Source of the DNA: a virus | Reading direction: 5' to 3' (one strand) | DNA: 22,968 nt | Virus record (IMG/VR): IMGVR_UViG_3300042547_000099 | Location: 1 to 22,968 of that record | Part shown: piece after piece, positions 1 through 7,859 of the stretch | Layout: each line of letters opens with the position of its first letter | Numbering within the stretch: position 1 is the first letter of the stretch | The notes under the pieces: generated by a model | Told to the model about the DNA's origin: nothing | The model's input: the letters and a program-made list of their open reading frames with translations, nothing else | Database searches by the model: none | Position numbers and translations under genes: made by a program

Positions 1-2
1 CT

Positions 3-227
3 CGCTGCACCGTGTACCCTGCCGCACTAGCCGATGGTCGCTGGTGCCACGTTGCCGACATCCTACCGCAGTGCCTCGCGGAAGGCGGCATCTACGCTGC
101 GGGATTCGCACGGCTGGACGCAAGCAACTTCGCCAGCGTGGAGGTGATCCCGCTGGCCGACCTTGAGTTTGCCGCCGATGCAGTGCCGCAACTGGTGCCA
201 GAGGAGTCCCCTAGCCCTGTGAACTAG
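3..227 (+). CDS. C-terminal part of an unknown protein, cut by the window start
   Basis: The frame is open from the left edge to a TAG at 225-227, so the gene probably starts outside the window; a GTG at 12 is possible but has no visible ribosome binding site. About 75 codons are seen. The protein is acidic at its C-terminus and ends in a proline- and serine-rich tail. I see no motif that names a family. It lies upstream of a small virion-type gene and an HNH gene on the same strand, so it is probably also a phage gene. The stop codon lies in the descending arm of a perfect hairpin (205-233). Confidence 0.5.
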   Translation, partial: RCTVYPAALADGRWCHVADILPQCLAEGGIYAAGFARLDASNFASVEVIPLADLEFAADAVPQLVPEESPSPVN

Positions 228-233
228 GGGACT
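205..233 (+). terminator. Perfect hairpin spanning a stop codon
   Basis: A 10-bp perfect inverted repeat (AGTCCCCTAG at 205-214 and CTAGGGGACT at 224-233) with a 9-nt loop. The TAG stop of the upstream gene is inside the 3' arm. No U-tract follows, so a classical intrinsic terminator is doubtful. It may be an RNA stability element or a weak terminator at the end of an upstream operon. Confidence 0.4.
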
Positions 234-316
234 GCAAGGGCTGACCCGCTGTTTCGTAGGCTTGGGTGTGAGGCCACGTTGCGGGCTCGACCCGTGCCAC
301 CACAGGAGAAGATGCT

Positions 317-673
317 ATGTCCGAAATCAAGATGCGCCGCCGCTCGCGGCAAGTGCCGATCACGCTGACCACCTCTACCGCATCGGCCACCACGCTGTTC
401 CTTGAGGACTTCGCGGGTGGTGTGATCGACACCGGGACCATGAGTGCTTCATCTACTACGCTCCAGATGTGGGGCAGCAGTGCAGAAGGCGGCACGTTCA
501 AGCGGCTCTACAACGCGGACGGCTCGGTAGCCGACATCACGCTCGTTCCATCCACGGCAGTCGGTGCGGTGTACGCTCTGCCTGATGCTGTGTTCGGCGT
601 GCCGTTCCTTGAGATTCTTTCGGGCAGTGCAGCGGGCACCGGAGTCGCGGCTACCGTGACCCTCAAGAGTTGA
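317..673 (+). CDS. Small unknown phage protein, possibly a virion component
   Basis: 118 residues starting at ATG 317, with AGGAG at 304-308 and an 8-nt spacer, a convincing start. The N-terminus is basic (MRRRSR around residues 6-11). The rest is rich in Thr, Ser, Ala, Gly and alternating hydrophobic residues, which suggests a small beta-sandwich like those of virion surface or decoration proteins. I see no catalytic motif, signal peptide or membrane segment. The next gene, HNH, begins 3 nt after its stop, so the two are probably co-translated. Function is not recognised; the virion suggestion rests only on composition and location. Confidence 0.65.
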   Translation: MSEIKMRRRSRQVPITLTTSTASATTLFLEDFAGGVIDTGTMSASSTTLQMWGSSAEGGTFKRLYNADGSVADITLVPSTAVGAVYALPDAVFGVPFLEILSGSAAGTGVAATVTLKS

Positions 674-676
674 CCC

Positions 677-982
677 ATGCCGCAACGAGTCGCGATGTTC
701 CGCTTGCCGCGAAGCACAGCCAAGGTGCGGCGGCGGGAGCAGCGACCGAACGCGGCGGCTCGCGGATACTGCGATGGTCGGCACAAAGCATGGCGTGCAG
801 CCGTGCTGCTACGCGACGAGTACACCTGCCGTCAGTGTGGGCAAGTGTGCGGCGGCAAGGGGCAGGCTCACGCCGACCATATCATCCCGGTGGTGCAGCG
901 GCCCGACCTGCGGTACTCGGTGGAGAACGGCCAGTGCCTGTGCCACCCGTGCCACTCCCGCAAGACTGCGGCCTACGGATGA
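677..982 (+). CDS. HNH endonuclease
   Basis: 101 residues. It has a zinc-binding CxxC at residues 51-54 and a second pair at C89 and C92. The ββα-metal core reads HADHIIPV at 65-72, with the HNH catalytic set probably H68, N84 and H93 (ENGQCLCHPCH at 83-93). This is the compact free-standing HNH nuclease that often sits beside the terminase genes of cos-type HK97-like phages, where it helps the terminase cut DNA during packaging. Here it lies about 3.3 kb upstream of the small terminase, separated by an accessory cassette, so a packaging role is inferred; a homing-type HNH is the alternative. Start ATG 677 is 3 nt after the previous stop. Confidence 0.88.
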   Translation: MPQRVAMFRLPRSTAKVRRREQRPNAAARGYCDGRHKAWRAAVLLRDEYTCRQCGQVCGGKGQAHADHIIPVVQRPDLRYSVENGQCLCHPCHSRKTAAYG

Positions 983-1205
983 ACGTGGACTTTTTGCCCC
1001 CGCGCTGGTTGACGCGGGGGGTATTTATACAAGGGCGATTCACCGCAGGCACCCCGTAGGGGGGCCGCGTCGGATGGCGACAATCAGCAAAACCACTAGT
1101 AGACCCTGTAGGCGTGTGGCCGGGGGTTTATGGCCCCCCCCACTCCACAGCCCTCCACAACGCGTTTCCCGGCCAAAAGCCACAAAACCCTCTGGATACC
1201 CGCCC
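983..1205. other. Non-coding, hairpin-rich gap before the accessory cassette
   Basis: 223 nt between the HNH stop and the chosen ParB start. It holds the perfect hairpin at 997-1020, a smaller one at 1052-1062 (CCCC, GTA, GGGG) and a G5/C7 pair at 1122-1140. Homopolymer G and C runs are more frequent than in the flanking genes. The ParB frame is open through this stretch and contains an ATG at 1074, but the peptide it would add looks unlike coding sequence (many Pro, Arg and Ser residues, no domain). I see no clear sigma70 promoter. Confidence 0.5.
997..1030 (+). terminator. Probable intrinsic terminator after the HNH gene
   Basis: An 8-bp perfect GC stem (CCCCCGCG at 997-1004, CGCGGGGG at 1013-1020) with an 8-nt loop, followed by GTATTTATAC, a short AT-rich tail with few consecutive Ts. 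The stem is strong and the tail weak. It sits 14 nt after the HNH stop codon, the expected place for a terminator that separates the HNH unit from the ParB cassette. Confidence 0.5.
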
Positions 1206-1841
1206 GTGAAGATCCGTGACCGCATACGCGAACTGAGACGTGTTCCCGCCAACCTGCTGGTGCCGAATCCGAAAAACTGGCGCACCCACCCCAAGGCACA
1301 GCAGGACGCACTCCGTGGCGTGCTGGCCGAGGTTGGCATGGCCGACGCCGTGCTGGCCCGCGAACTACCCGATGGGTCGCTCATGCTGATCGACGGGCAC
1401 CTGCGAGCCGAGACAATCGCCGACGCCAAGGTGCCGGTGCTGGTGCTGGACGTTACCGAGGCCGAGGCTGACAAACTTCTCGCCACCATCGACCCGCTGG
1501 CGGCGATGGCCGAGACGGATGGTGCCAAGTTTGACGAACTTCTTCGCACGGTGAACACCAGTAGCGAGGCCTTGCAGCAGATGCTCGCTGCCCAACACGA
1601 GGATCACGTTCGTCAGCAACTCCGCGACATCGCCGCTGCCGAGGGTGGCGAGCAAAGTGACGAGCAAGGCGACCCTGCGGACACCGGGTACGTGCAGTTC
1701 TCTGTTCCGCTCACCGCAGGTCAGGAGCATGACGTTCGCTCAGCACTGCGGCTGGCGAAGAAAGTGTTCGCCACGGAGTCGAGCGGCGAGGCACTTGCGC
1801 TCGCGGTAGCCGAGTGGCGTGACTCTCGGGGGTCGCAGTGA
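1206..1841 (+). CDS. ParB-like (ParB/sulfiredoxin fold) protein, first copy
   Basis: 211 residues from GTG 1206. The N-terminal half matches the ParB N-terminal domain: PNPKNWRTHPK at 20-30, a helix, then the signature IDGHLRAE at 62-69, where ParB nucleotide-binding proteins have (D/G)G.HR. A middle segment rich in Asp and Glu and a C-terminal helical part follow. In phages such proteins are not plasmid partition factors; they sit beside PAPS-reductase-like genes, as in IbrB/IbrA of E. coli prophages. Its stop (TGA 1839-1841) overlaps the next gene's ATG, so the two are coupled. An upstream in-frame ATG at 1074 is possible, but the added peptide looks non-coding. Target and reaction are unknown. 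Confidence 0.8.
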   Translation: MKIRDRIRELRRVPANLLVPNPKNWRTHPKAQQDALRGVLAEVGMADAVLARELPDGSLMLIDGHLRAETIADAKVPVLVLDVTEAEADKLLATIDPLAAMAETDGAKFDELLRTVNTSSEALQQMLAAQHEDHVRQQLRDIAAAEGGEQSDEQGDPADTGYVQFSVPLTAGQEHDVRSALRLAKKVFATESSGEALALAVAEWRDSRGSQ

Positions 1842-3007
1842 TGGCAAAGGTAAGAAAGCAACGCCGCGTCGAGAAGTCGTGCTACGACTTGGCAGTGGAG
1901 CGCGTTGAGAAGTGCTTTGACCGATTCGACAAGGTGGTGGTGTCATTCAGTGGTGGAAAGGACTCGACCGCCTGCCTTCAGATCGCACTTGATGCGGCGA
2001 CTCGTCGCAACTCGCTGCCGCTGGAAGTGGTGTCGTTTGACGAGGAGGCAATCCCGCCCGACACCGTGGAGTACATGGAGCGCGTCTCGCAACGCGGAGA
2101 CGTGAACTTCCGCTGGTACTGCATCCCCATCGAACACCGCAACGCCTGTTCCGAGAAGCAACCCGTCTGGTACACGTGGGGCGAGGAGGACAGAGACAAG
2201 TGGGTTCGCGATCTCCCGCCGCAGGCCATCACAGACCTACCGGGGTTCAAGCGAGGCATGGCAATCCCCGATGCTATCCCGCTTATCTACGGGCCGAGCA
2301 TGGGAAACGTGTGCGTCATCATGGGCATCCGCTGCCAAGAGTCCATGAGCCGGTACCGTGCCGTCGCCAGCAAGCCAGCCAGCGTGACGGATGATGCTTT
2401 TCTTGGTGCGTTTGAGGGGGCACGATGGATCACGAAGGCGTACCCGATCTACGACTGGTCGACGGACGATGTGTGGCGTGCGCCGGGGCTGATGGGCTGG
2501 GACTACAACCGTGCCTACGACGTGATGGAAAAAATCGGGATGCCTCGCAACCTCCAGCGTTGTGCGCCGCCGTTCGGCGAACAACCGATTCGCGGGCTGC
2601 ACACCTTCAAGACGTGCTGGCCGGGGCTGTGGTCGAAGATGGTCGGTCGTGTCGCCGGTGCGGCAACGGCTGCACGGTATGCGAACACGGGGCTGTACGC
2701 GTGCGGCTTGAGTGACGAGGACTTGCCACAGGGAAAGACTTGGCAGCAGCACACTCTTGACTTGGTGTCCAGACTTGAGGAGTCGGCCAAGCCAGAGGTG
2801 GCTGATGCCATCTCAAGCCTGATGGGGATGCACAGGAGCCGCACCAACGATGCACTGCCGGATGACGAGCCGCACCCGCTGAGTGGCTACTGCTGGAAGT
2901 TCATCTGCGTCGTGGCGAAGGTCGGCAGCAACAAGTTCGGCAGACAGGCGCAGAAGGTGAACAACAAGGCCATCGCAGCCCGAAGAAAGAATGGAATCCT
3001 GTCGTGA
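1841..3007 (+). CDS. PAPS-reductase-like PP-loop enzyme (IbrA / DUF3440-like)
   Basis: 388 residues from ATG 1841 (GTG 1838 is an alternative). It carries the PP-loop SGGKDST at 37-43 of the adenine nucleotide alpha-hydrolase superfamily, and MGIRCQES at 161-168 plus PIYDWSTDDVW at 202-212, both typical of the PAPS reductase family. Cysteines lie at 14, 25, 45, 94, 103, 158, 165, 241, 259, 288, 351 and 356. The C-terminal ~150 residues extend past the core as in the phage and prophage IbrA type. Family members activate or reduce sulfur compounds or adenylate a substrate; DndC, of DNA phosphorothioation, is a relative. The substrate here cannot be read from sequence. It sits between two ParB-like genes with overlapping start and stop codons, which implies a joint function. 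Confidence 0.85.
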   Translation: MAKVRKQRRVEKSCYDLAVERVEKCFDRFDKVVVSFSGGKDSTACLQIALDAATRRNSLPLEVVSFDEEAIPPDTVEYMERVSQRGDVNFRWYCIPIEHRNACSEKQPVWYTWGEEDRDKWVRDLPPQAITDLPGFKRGMAIPDAIPLIYGPSMGNVCVIMGIRCQESMSRYRAVASKPASVTDDAFLGAFEGARWITKAYPIYDWSTDDVWRAPGLMGWDYNRAYDVMEKIGMPRNLQRCAPPFGEQPIRGLHTFKTCWPGLWSKMVGRVAGAATAARYANTGLYACGLSDEDLPQGKTWQQHTLDLVSRLEESAKPEVADAISSLMGMHRSRTNDALPDDEPHPLSGYCWKFICVVAKVGSNKFGRQAQKVNNKAIAARRKNGILS

Positions 3008-3519
3008 AAAACAAGCAGCCGCTGAATGAAGTCGAGTGGGTGAACCGCGATGCCATCGCCCCCAACGACTACAACCCGAACAAGCAGCCACCACCGGAAC
3101 ACCGGCTGCTCAAGGTGTCGATCCTTGAGGACGGGTGGACACAACCAATCGTCGTGTTCGATGACGGCAAGGGCGGCAAGCCTGTGATCGTGGATGGCGA
3201 GCATAGGTGGCGAGTGTCAGCGGAACCGGAGGTTGCAAAACTGACCGGCGGCACGGTGCCGATTGTTCGCATCAAGGGCAACCGCGAGCATCGCATGATG
3301 TCCACCATTCGGCACAACCGCGCACGCGGCGAACACCACGTGCTGCCGATGGCCGAGATCGTTCGCACACTGCTGGACGGCGGCATTGACCGCGATGACG
3401 TTCAGTTTCTGCTCCAGATGGAGGAGGAGGAAGTGGATCGCCTCGCCGAGCGTGCGGGGCTGCCCGATGTGGTTGCCCGCGAGGGCACCGAGTTCAACAG
3501 GGGATGGGTACCGGAATGA
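3004..3519 (+). CDS. ParB-like protein, second copy (IbrB-like)
   Basis: 171 residues from GTG 3004, which overlaps the upstream stop (GTGA). The ParB N-terminal domain shows NDYNPN at 21-26, VDGEHRWR at 63-70 and RHNRARGEH at 103-111, a fuller match to the family than the first copy. A helical C-terminus (about 115-158) follows. IbrB-type ParB proteins occur next to IbrA-type PAPS-reductase-like genes, which is the arrangement here. A role as the DNA-recognising or nucleotide-binding partner of the PP-loop enzyme is inference. The stop overlaps the ATG of the bicupin gene (ATGA). Confidence 0.85.
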   Translation: MKNKQPLNEVEWVNRDAIAPNDYNPNKQPPPEHRLLKVSILEDGWTQPIVVFDDGKGGKPVIVDGEHRWRVSAEPEVAKLTGGTVPIVRIKGNREHRMMSTIRHNRARGEHHVLPMAEIVRTLLDGGIDRDDVQFLLQMEEEEVDRLAERAGLPDVVAREGTEFNRGWVPE

Positions 3520-4259
3520 GCAACGCCAGCATCGGATACGTTACCGGCGAACTAAACTTTCGGGACTACCGTTTCCCGGTGTCCGCCAGCATGGTGCCCA
3601 GCACTGGCGAGTACCGAAACGAAGATACCACAGACACGGTCTACGGCTTCGCCTGCGAGTGGTGCTACATCATCACGAACCAAGGCCAGTTCGCACTCCA
3701 GCCGGGGATGTATTTCTGCGTGCCCACGCCTGTTCGCATCCAGTCGGTCGGCGTGGGACGCGATGGCAAGAAGGTCGGAGACAACGCCGCGCTGGTCATT
3801 GTGCGGCACAACTATCGCGGCCTGTTCTCCATCGGTGGCCCCGTCGAAGATCGCGGCAGGCTGCGGTACATCGACGGCTGCTCGGACACGCTGCTGATCT
3901 GCCCGCCGCGACTTGGCGAGCCGTGCCTCAACTTCCTGCACTTCCCCAAAAACATTTCGCAGACCATGCACACTCACCCGAGCATTCGCATCGGCGTGGT
4001 GGCACGCGGGAACGGTGTGTGCAAAACACCGACCGGCGACTTCGATCTCAAGCCGGGGATGCTGTGGCTGCTCCCCGAGGACACGCCGCACAGTTTCTTC
4101 ACCTACGAGGAAACGATGGACGTGATCGCGTGGCATCCAGACTCGGACACGGGGCCGAACGATGACGATCACCCCATGATCAACCGGACCATCGTTGACG
4201 GAACAGCAGCGAACAAGATTGGTTCCATCCGAACCACTGGTGAGATACGCTGCGAGTAA
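3516..4259 (+). CDS. Bicupin protein of the accessory cassette
   Basis: 247 residues from ATG 3516, overlapping the previous stop; an ATG at 3504 would add four residues. Two cupin-like beta-barrels are visible. The N-terminal one (about 40-100) has QFALQPGMYFCVP and lacks an obvious metal site. The C-terminal one (about 140-208) has HTH at 152-154, then a DLKPGMLWLLPEDTPHSF block with H192 as the third likely metal ligand. The Glu usual after the HxH pair is not in place (PSIR follows). Cupins include dioxygenases, isomerases and sugar- or thiol-handling enzymes. The gene is the last of the coupled cassette and its TAA forms part of the SD for the small terminase. Substrate unknown. Confidence 0.7.
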   Translation: MSNASIGYVTGELNFRDYRFPVSASMVPSTGEYRNEDTTDTVYGFACEWCYIITNQGQFALQPGMYFCVPTPVRIQSVGVGRDGKKVGDNAALVIVRHNYRGLFSIGGPVEDRGRLRYIDGCSDTLLICPPRLGEPCLNFLHFPKNISQTMHTHPSIRIGVVARGNGVCKTPTGDFDLKPGMLWLLPEDTPHSFFTYEETMDVIAWHPDSDTGPNDDDHPMINRTIVDGTAANKIGSIRTTGEIRCE

Positions 4260-4272
4260 GGAGACACACGAC

Positions 4273-4800
4273 ATGGGCAAACGCGGCCCCGCCCCCGAGC
4301 CTTCGATTCTCAAATACATTCGCGGCAACCCGAGCAAGGAGACGCTGAACGCAGCGGAGCCTACGCCGGAACTGCTGGAGAACCTTGAACCGCCCGAGGA
4401 GATTGCCGGTGATCCGCTCGCCGTCAAGAAGTGGAACCGCTCCGTCCCCGCGTTGCGGCGAATGCGAGTGTTCACAGAGGCCGACATTGACGCGTGGATC
4501 ATCTACTGCACCACGTGGGCAAACTGGATGCGCACCAAGGAGAAGTGCGACCAGATGGGGCGAGACAACGTGCAGACCGAGATTGACCCAACCCGCACGG
4601 ATGGTCGGCTCCGCATCAAGTGGTCGCAGCCGCACTCGTGGGCGACTGCCGAGCGGTCGTTCGCCAAAGACCTGCTGCGGCTCCAGCAGGAGTTCGGCTT
4701 GACTCCCAGCAGCCGATCACAGGTGACGATCCATGACAGCGTTGAAGAAGATCCAGTTGCAGCCTTTGTCAAAAAGCGAAGCGGTGGAGCAGGGGCTTGA
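4273..4800 (+). CDS. Terminase small subunit (P27-like)
   Basis: 175 residues from ATG 4273, with AAGGAG at 4258-4263 overlapping the bicupin stop. The N-terminus MGKRGPAPEPSILKYIRGNP is the hallmark of P27-family small terminases, which often begin with a G-R/K-x-P-x-P segment and a leading L-x-x-x-x-GNP motif. A helical middle (about 60-95) and a helical C-terminal part (about 122-145) follow. The small subunit binds the packaging start site and recruits the large subunit. It overlaps the large terminase by 68 nt, longer than the other overlaps in this window but with clear coding signal in both frames. Confidence 0.88.
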   Translation: MGKRGPAPEPSILKYIRGNPSKETLNAAEPTPELLENLEPPEEIAGDPLAVKKWNRSVPALRRMRVFTEADIDAWIIYCTTWANWMRTKEKCDQMGRDNVQTEIDPTRTDGRLRIKWSQPHSWATAERSFAKDLLRLQQEFGLTPSSRSQVTIHDSVEEDPVAAFVKKRSGGAGA

Positions 4801-6340
4801 TTGGTACTTCAACACAACGCGTGCGTCGCACGCGTTGGAGTTCTTCGGCGGGTGGCTGCGTCACAGCAAGGGCAAGTTCGCTGGCAAGCCGTTCGACCTG
4901 CTGCCGTGGCAGCAAGAGATGATCGCCGAGTTGTTCGGCTGGCTCCGCGTTGACGATGACACAAGACGCTACCGCGTGGCGTACATCTCAACTGCGAAGA
5001 AGTCGGGCAAGTCCACGCTGCTCGCTGGCATCGGCCTCTACCTGCTCGTCATGGACGGCGAGAACGGGGCCGAGGTATACGGCGCGGCTGCGGACCGTGA
5101 GCAGGCTTCTGTGGTCTACAGGGAAGCGGCCAGCATGGTACGTGCCTCGCCGCAACTCTCTCGCGTGCTTGAGGTGGTGGACTCGCGGCGAACAATCGCG
5201 TACCGCAAGGAGGCGTCGTTCTACCGCGTGCTGTCCGCCGACGCGTTTCGGGCGGAAGGCTTGAACATCCACGGGCTCCTGTTCGATGAACTCCATGCCC
5301 AAAAAGATCGCCGCCTGTGGGATGCACTTCGCTACGGTGGTGCTGCGAGAGAGCAGCCGATGCTCTGCTCGATTACCACGGCAGGCTACGACCGCAAGGG
5401 CATCTGCTACGAGCAGTACCAATACGCTCGCTCCGTCGCCGCCAACTGGAAGCACGACCCGACGTTCTTCCCCTGCATCTACGAGATGCAGGAGGGGGCC
5501 GATTGGAAAGAACCTGACGTGTGGCCGCAGGCCAATCCGTCGTGGGGCGTGACGATCAAGCCGGATGACTTCGCTGCCGATGCCAAGGAAGCGGAGCAGT
5601 CGCCAACAAAGTTGAACTCTTTCCTGAGATACCGGCTCAACACGTGGACTACCTCCGATGTGCGATGGCTGTCCCCGGAAATATGGCAGCAGGGGTCGCT
5701 GCCGCTGTACGACTTTGGCGACCGTCCGGTCTACGCTGGCCTCGACCTTGCCACCACCTACGACCTCACCGCCCTCGTTCTCGTATGCCCCGATCCCGAG
5801 GATGGCAGCATCGACGTGCTGCCGTTTTTCTGGATTCCCGAGTCGAACGCAGCCGAGCGCAGCCATCGCGACAAGGTGCCGTACCTCGATTGGATTCGGG
5901 ACGGATTCATCAAGGTCACGGATGGAAACGTGACCGACTACACGATCCTGCACCGCGATCTCGTGGAAATATGCACCAAGTACAGCGTGCGGCAACTGGC
6001 GGTCGACCTCAAGTTCAACGGGCAGATGATCGCCAATATGCTGCAAGGGGACGGGGTGGAGGTGAGAGGATACCCGCAGGGCGGTCGCGCCATGAGCGCG
6101 CCTGCCAAGGCACTGGAGAACCTGCTCGCCAACTCCAAGATTCGCCACGCGGGGCATCCCGTGCTGGGGTGGTGCGCTGGCAACGTCTCCGTTCACGAGG
6201 ATCGCTACGGCAACATCTACCCCAGCAAGTTCAAGTCGACCGAGCGCATCGACGGAATCGTCGCCCTGTGCCAAGCCATAGGGTGCTGGATGGGCAACGA
6301 GCAGAAACCTGCTGACACGCCCGAAATCTTCTTCATATGA
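4733..6340 (+). CDS. terL: Terminase large subunit (HK97 type)
   Basis: 535 residues. The ATPase half has an adenine-side WQQEM motif at 59-63, a Walker A STAKKSGKST at 86-95, and Walker B GLLFDE at 181-186 with catalytic E186. ITTAGYD at 214-220 suits the coupling motif. The nuclease half carries acidic residues in GLDLA (D338), AVDLKFNG (D425) and RIDGIVA (D507), as in RNase H-fold terminases. It translocates DNA into the prohead through the portal and cuts it at the end. Length is normal and the gene looks intact. Its TGA overlaps the portal ATG (ATGA). Confidence 0.97.
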   Translation: MTALKKIQLQPLSKSEAVEQGLDWYFNTTRASHALEFFGGWLRHSKGKFAGKPFDLLPWQQEMIAELFGWLRVDDDTRRYRVAYISTAKKSGKSTLLAGIGLYLLVMDGENGAEVYGAAADREQASVVYREAASMVRASPQLSRVLEVVDSRRTIAYRKEASFYRVLSADAFRAEGLNIHGLLFDELHAQKDRRLWDALRYGGAAREQPMLCSITTAGYDRKGICYEQYQYARSVAANWKHDPTFFPCIYEMQEGADWKEPDVWPQANPSWGVTIKPDDFAADAKEAEQSPTKLNSFLRYRLNTWTTSDVRWLSPEIWQQGSLPLYDFGDRPVYAGLDLATTYDLTALVLVCPDPEDGSIDVLPFFWIPESNAAERSHRDKVPYLDWIRDGFIKVTDGNVTDYTILHRDLVEICTKYSVRQLAVDLKFNGQMIANMLQGDGVEVRGYPQGGRAMSAPAKALENLLANSKIRHAGHPVLGWCAGNVSVHEDRYGNIYPSKFKSTERIDGIVALCQAIGCWMGNEQKPADTPEIFFI

Positions 6341-7857
6341 TCGCACCGAACCAACAGCACCGAATCCTCTGGCTCCCCGGTGAGGAGCGGATGTGGGACG
6401 AAGATTCGTCCGACCGCTCCAGTGCTGGCGTGCGGATCAACTCCGAAAACGCGCACACCGTTTCAGCGGTGTTTGCCTGCACCCGCATCCGCGCCGAGAC
6501 GGTTGCCAGCCTGCCGCTCCACGTGTACGAGCGGACGCCCGGTGGCGGCAAGCGGATCGCCCGAGAACTCCCGCTGTACCGCCAACTGCACACACAGCCC
6601 AACGGCTGGCAGACTTCGTTTGAGTGGCGAGAGCAGGCGGTCATGCACCTCGACCTGTGGGGCGACGCCTTCTCCGAACTCAAGGCCGGGAAGATCGAGC
6701 CGCTGCACCCCAGCCGCATGAAGAACGAGCGGGTCGAGAACGGCAGCCTGCGGTACAAGTACCGCGAGGCCACGGGCCAAGAGCGACCCATCGCGCAGGA
6801 TTTGATCCTGCACATTCGCGGCCCGTCCGATGACGGCGTAAACGGCATCAAGATCGTTGAGGAGTGCAAGGCTGCCATCGCGTTGGCCCGCGCGTGCGAA
6901 CTCCACGGCGAGCGATTCTTCGCCGCCGGGGCACGCCCCGGCTTCGTCCTGTCCACCGACGGGCAACTCAACGCCGAGGCACGCGAAGCACTGCGGTCGC
7001 AGTGGGACCGGCGGCACGGCGGCGTGGGCAACGCGCACAACACGGCAGTCCTCACGGGCGGGCTAAAACCCTATGACATTCCGCAGACCACAAACACCGA
7101 GGCCCAGTTTCTGGAACTGCGGCTCTACCAGTTGAGGGAGATCGCCCGTCTCTTCCGCGTCCCCGGTTACCTGCTCGGTCTTGAGCAAGGCACGCCGCAG
7201 GCCGAGATTGAGTTCGTGACTCACGGGATCATCCCACTGCTTCGCCGGATTGAGACGGCGATGATGCGAGACCTTCTCGGCGGCGATGATCGCTACCTGA
7301 TCGAGTTCGACGTTCGCGGTTTGCTTCGCGGCGATGCCGCCAGCCGCGCGTCCTACAACCGGGCGATGTGGGACATCGGCGTCGTTTCCACGAACGACAT
7401 CAGAGCCAGCGAGAACATGGACCCGGTGGAGGGTGGAGAGATTCGCTACCGCCCGCTGAACATGGGCACGCTCGGCGAGCAGGCATCCGAAGCCGACGTG
7501 CTGGCACAGCAGCAACCCGGCAGCGGCATCGACGGGCAAGGCGTGGATGGCGGCTTGGCTGCCGCATCCGGCGAGCCGCAGGGCGACCCGGCACAGCCCG
7601 AGGAGCCGCAGGTTGCCGACGTGTCGCTCAACGGGGCACAGATCAACGGGCTCATCGCGATCCTGTCGCAGATTCCAGCGGGGCTGCTCACGAAGGAAGG
7701 GGCGGCGGCACTCATCGCCGCGTCGTTCCCAAGCATCTCCGCTGATCAAGTCACGGCGATCCTCGCGGGGGTGGTGGCTGGCAATCCCGCTGGCAGCGTG
7801 CAGCCTTCGCAGGCCGCTCCTGCCCCAGCCGACCCGCCGCCAGAACAAGCAGGTTGA
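6337..7857 (+). CDS. Portal protein (HK97 type)
   Basis: 506 residues from ATG 6337. NSENAHTVSAVFACTRIRAE near the N-terminus (about 31-50) followed by ASLPLHVYER matches the conserved opening of HK97 portals, as do LWGDAFSEL and RVPGYLLG in the middle. Residues after about 380 form a low-complexity linker rich in Gln, Gly and Pro, then a helical segment LNGAQINGLIAILSQIPAG, which recurs as a C-terminal module in many portals. The dodecameric portal is the DNA gate at the capsid vertex and the docking site for the terminase. It sits immediately after the large terminase gene and before the protease, the standard order. Confidence 0.95.
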   Translation: MIAPNQQHRILWLPGEERMWDEDSSDRSSAGVRINSENAHTVSAVFACTRIRAETVASLPLHVYERTPGGGKRIARELPLYRQLHTQPNGWQTSFEWREQAVMHLDLWGDAFSELKAGKIEPLHPSRMKNERVENGSLRYKYREATGQERPIAQDLILHIRGPSDDGVNGIKIVEECKAAIALARACELHGERFFAAGARPGFVLSTDGQLNAEAREALRSQWDRRHGGVGNAHNTAVLTGGLKPYDIPQTTNTEAQFLELRLYQLREIARLFRVPGYLLGLEQGTPQAEIEFVTHGIIPLLRRIETAMMRDLLGGDDRYLIEFDVRGLLRGDAASRASYNRAMWDIGVVSTNDIRASENMDPVEGGEIRYRPLNMGTLGEQASEADVLAQQQPGSGIDGQGVDGGLAAASGEPQGDPAQPEEPQVADVSLNGAQINGLIAILSQIPAGLLTKEGAAALIAASFPSISADQVTAILAGVVAGNPAGSVQPSQAAPAPADPPPEQAG

Positions 7858-7859
7858 CG

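Noticed and set aside
774-1205. Upstream extension of the ParB-like gene
   Set aside because: The frame is open, but it overlaps the well-supported HNH gene in another frame and the peptide is low-complexity and Arg/Pro-rich. GTG 1206 begins the conserved domain.
1838-1840. GTG 1838 as start of the PAPS-reductase-like gene
   Set aside because: ATG at 1841 forms a TGATG overlap with the upstream stop and gives a better initiation codon; the difference is one residue.
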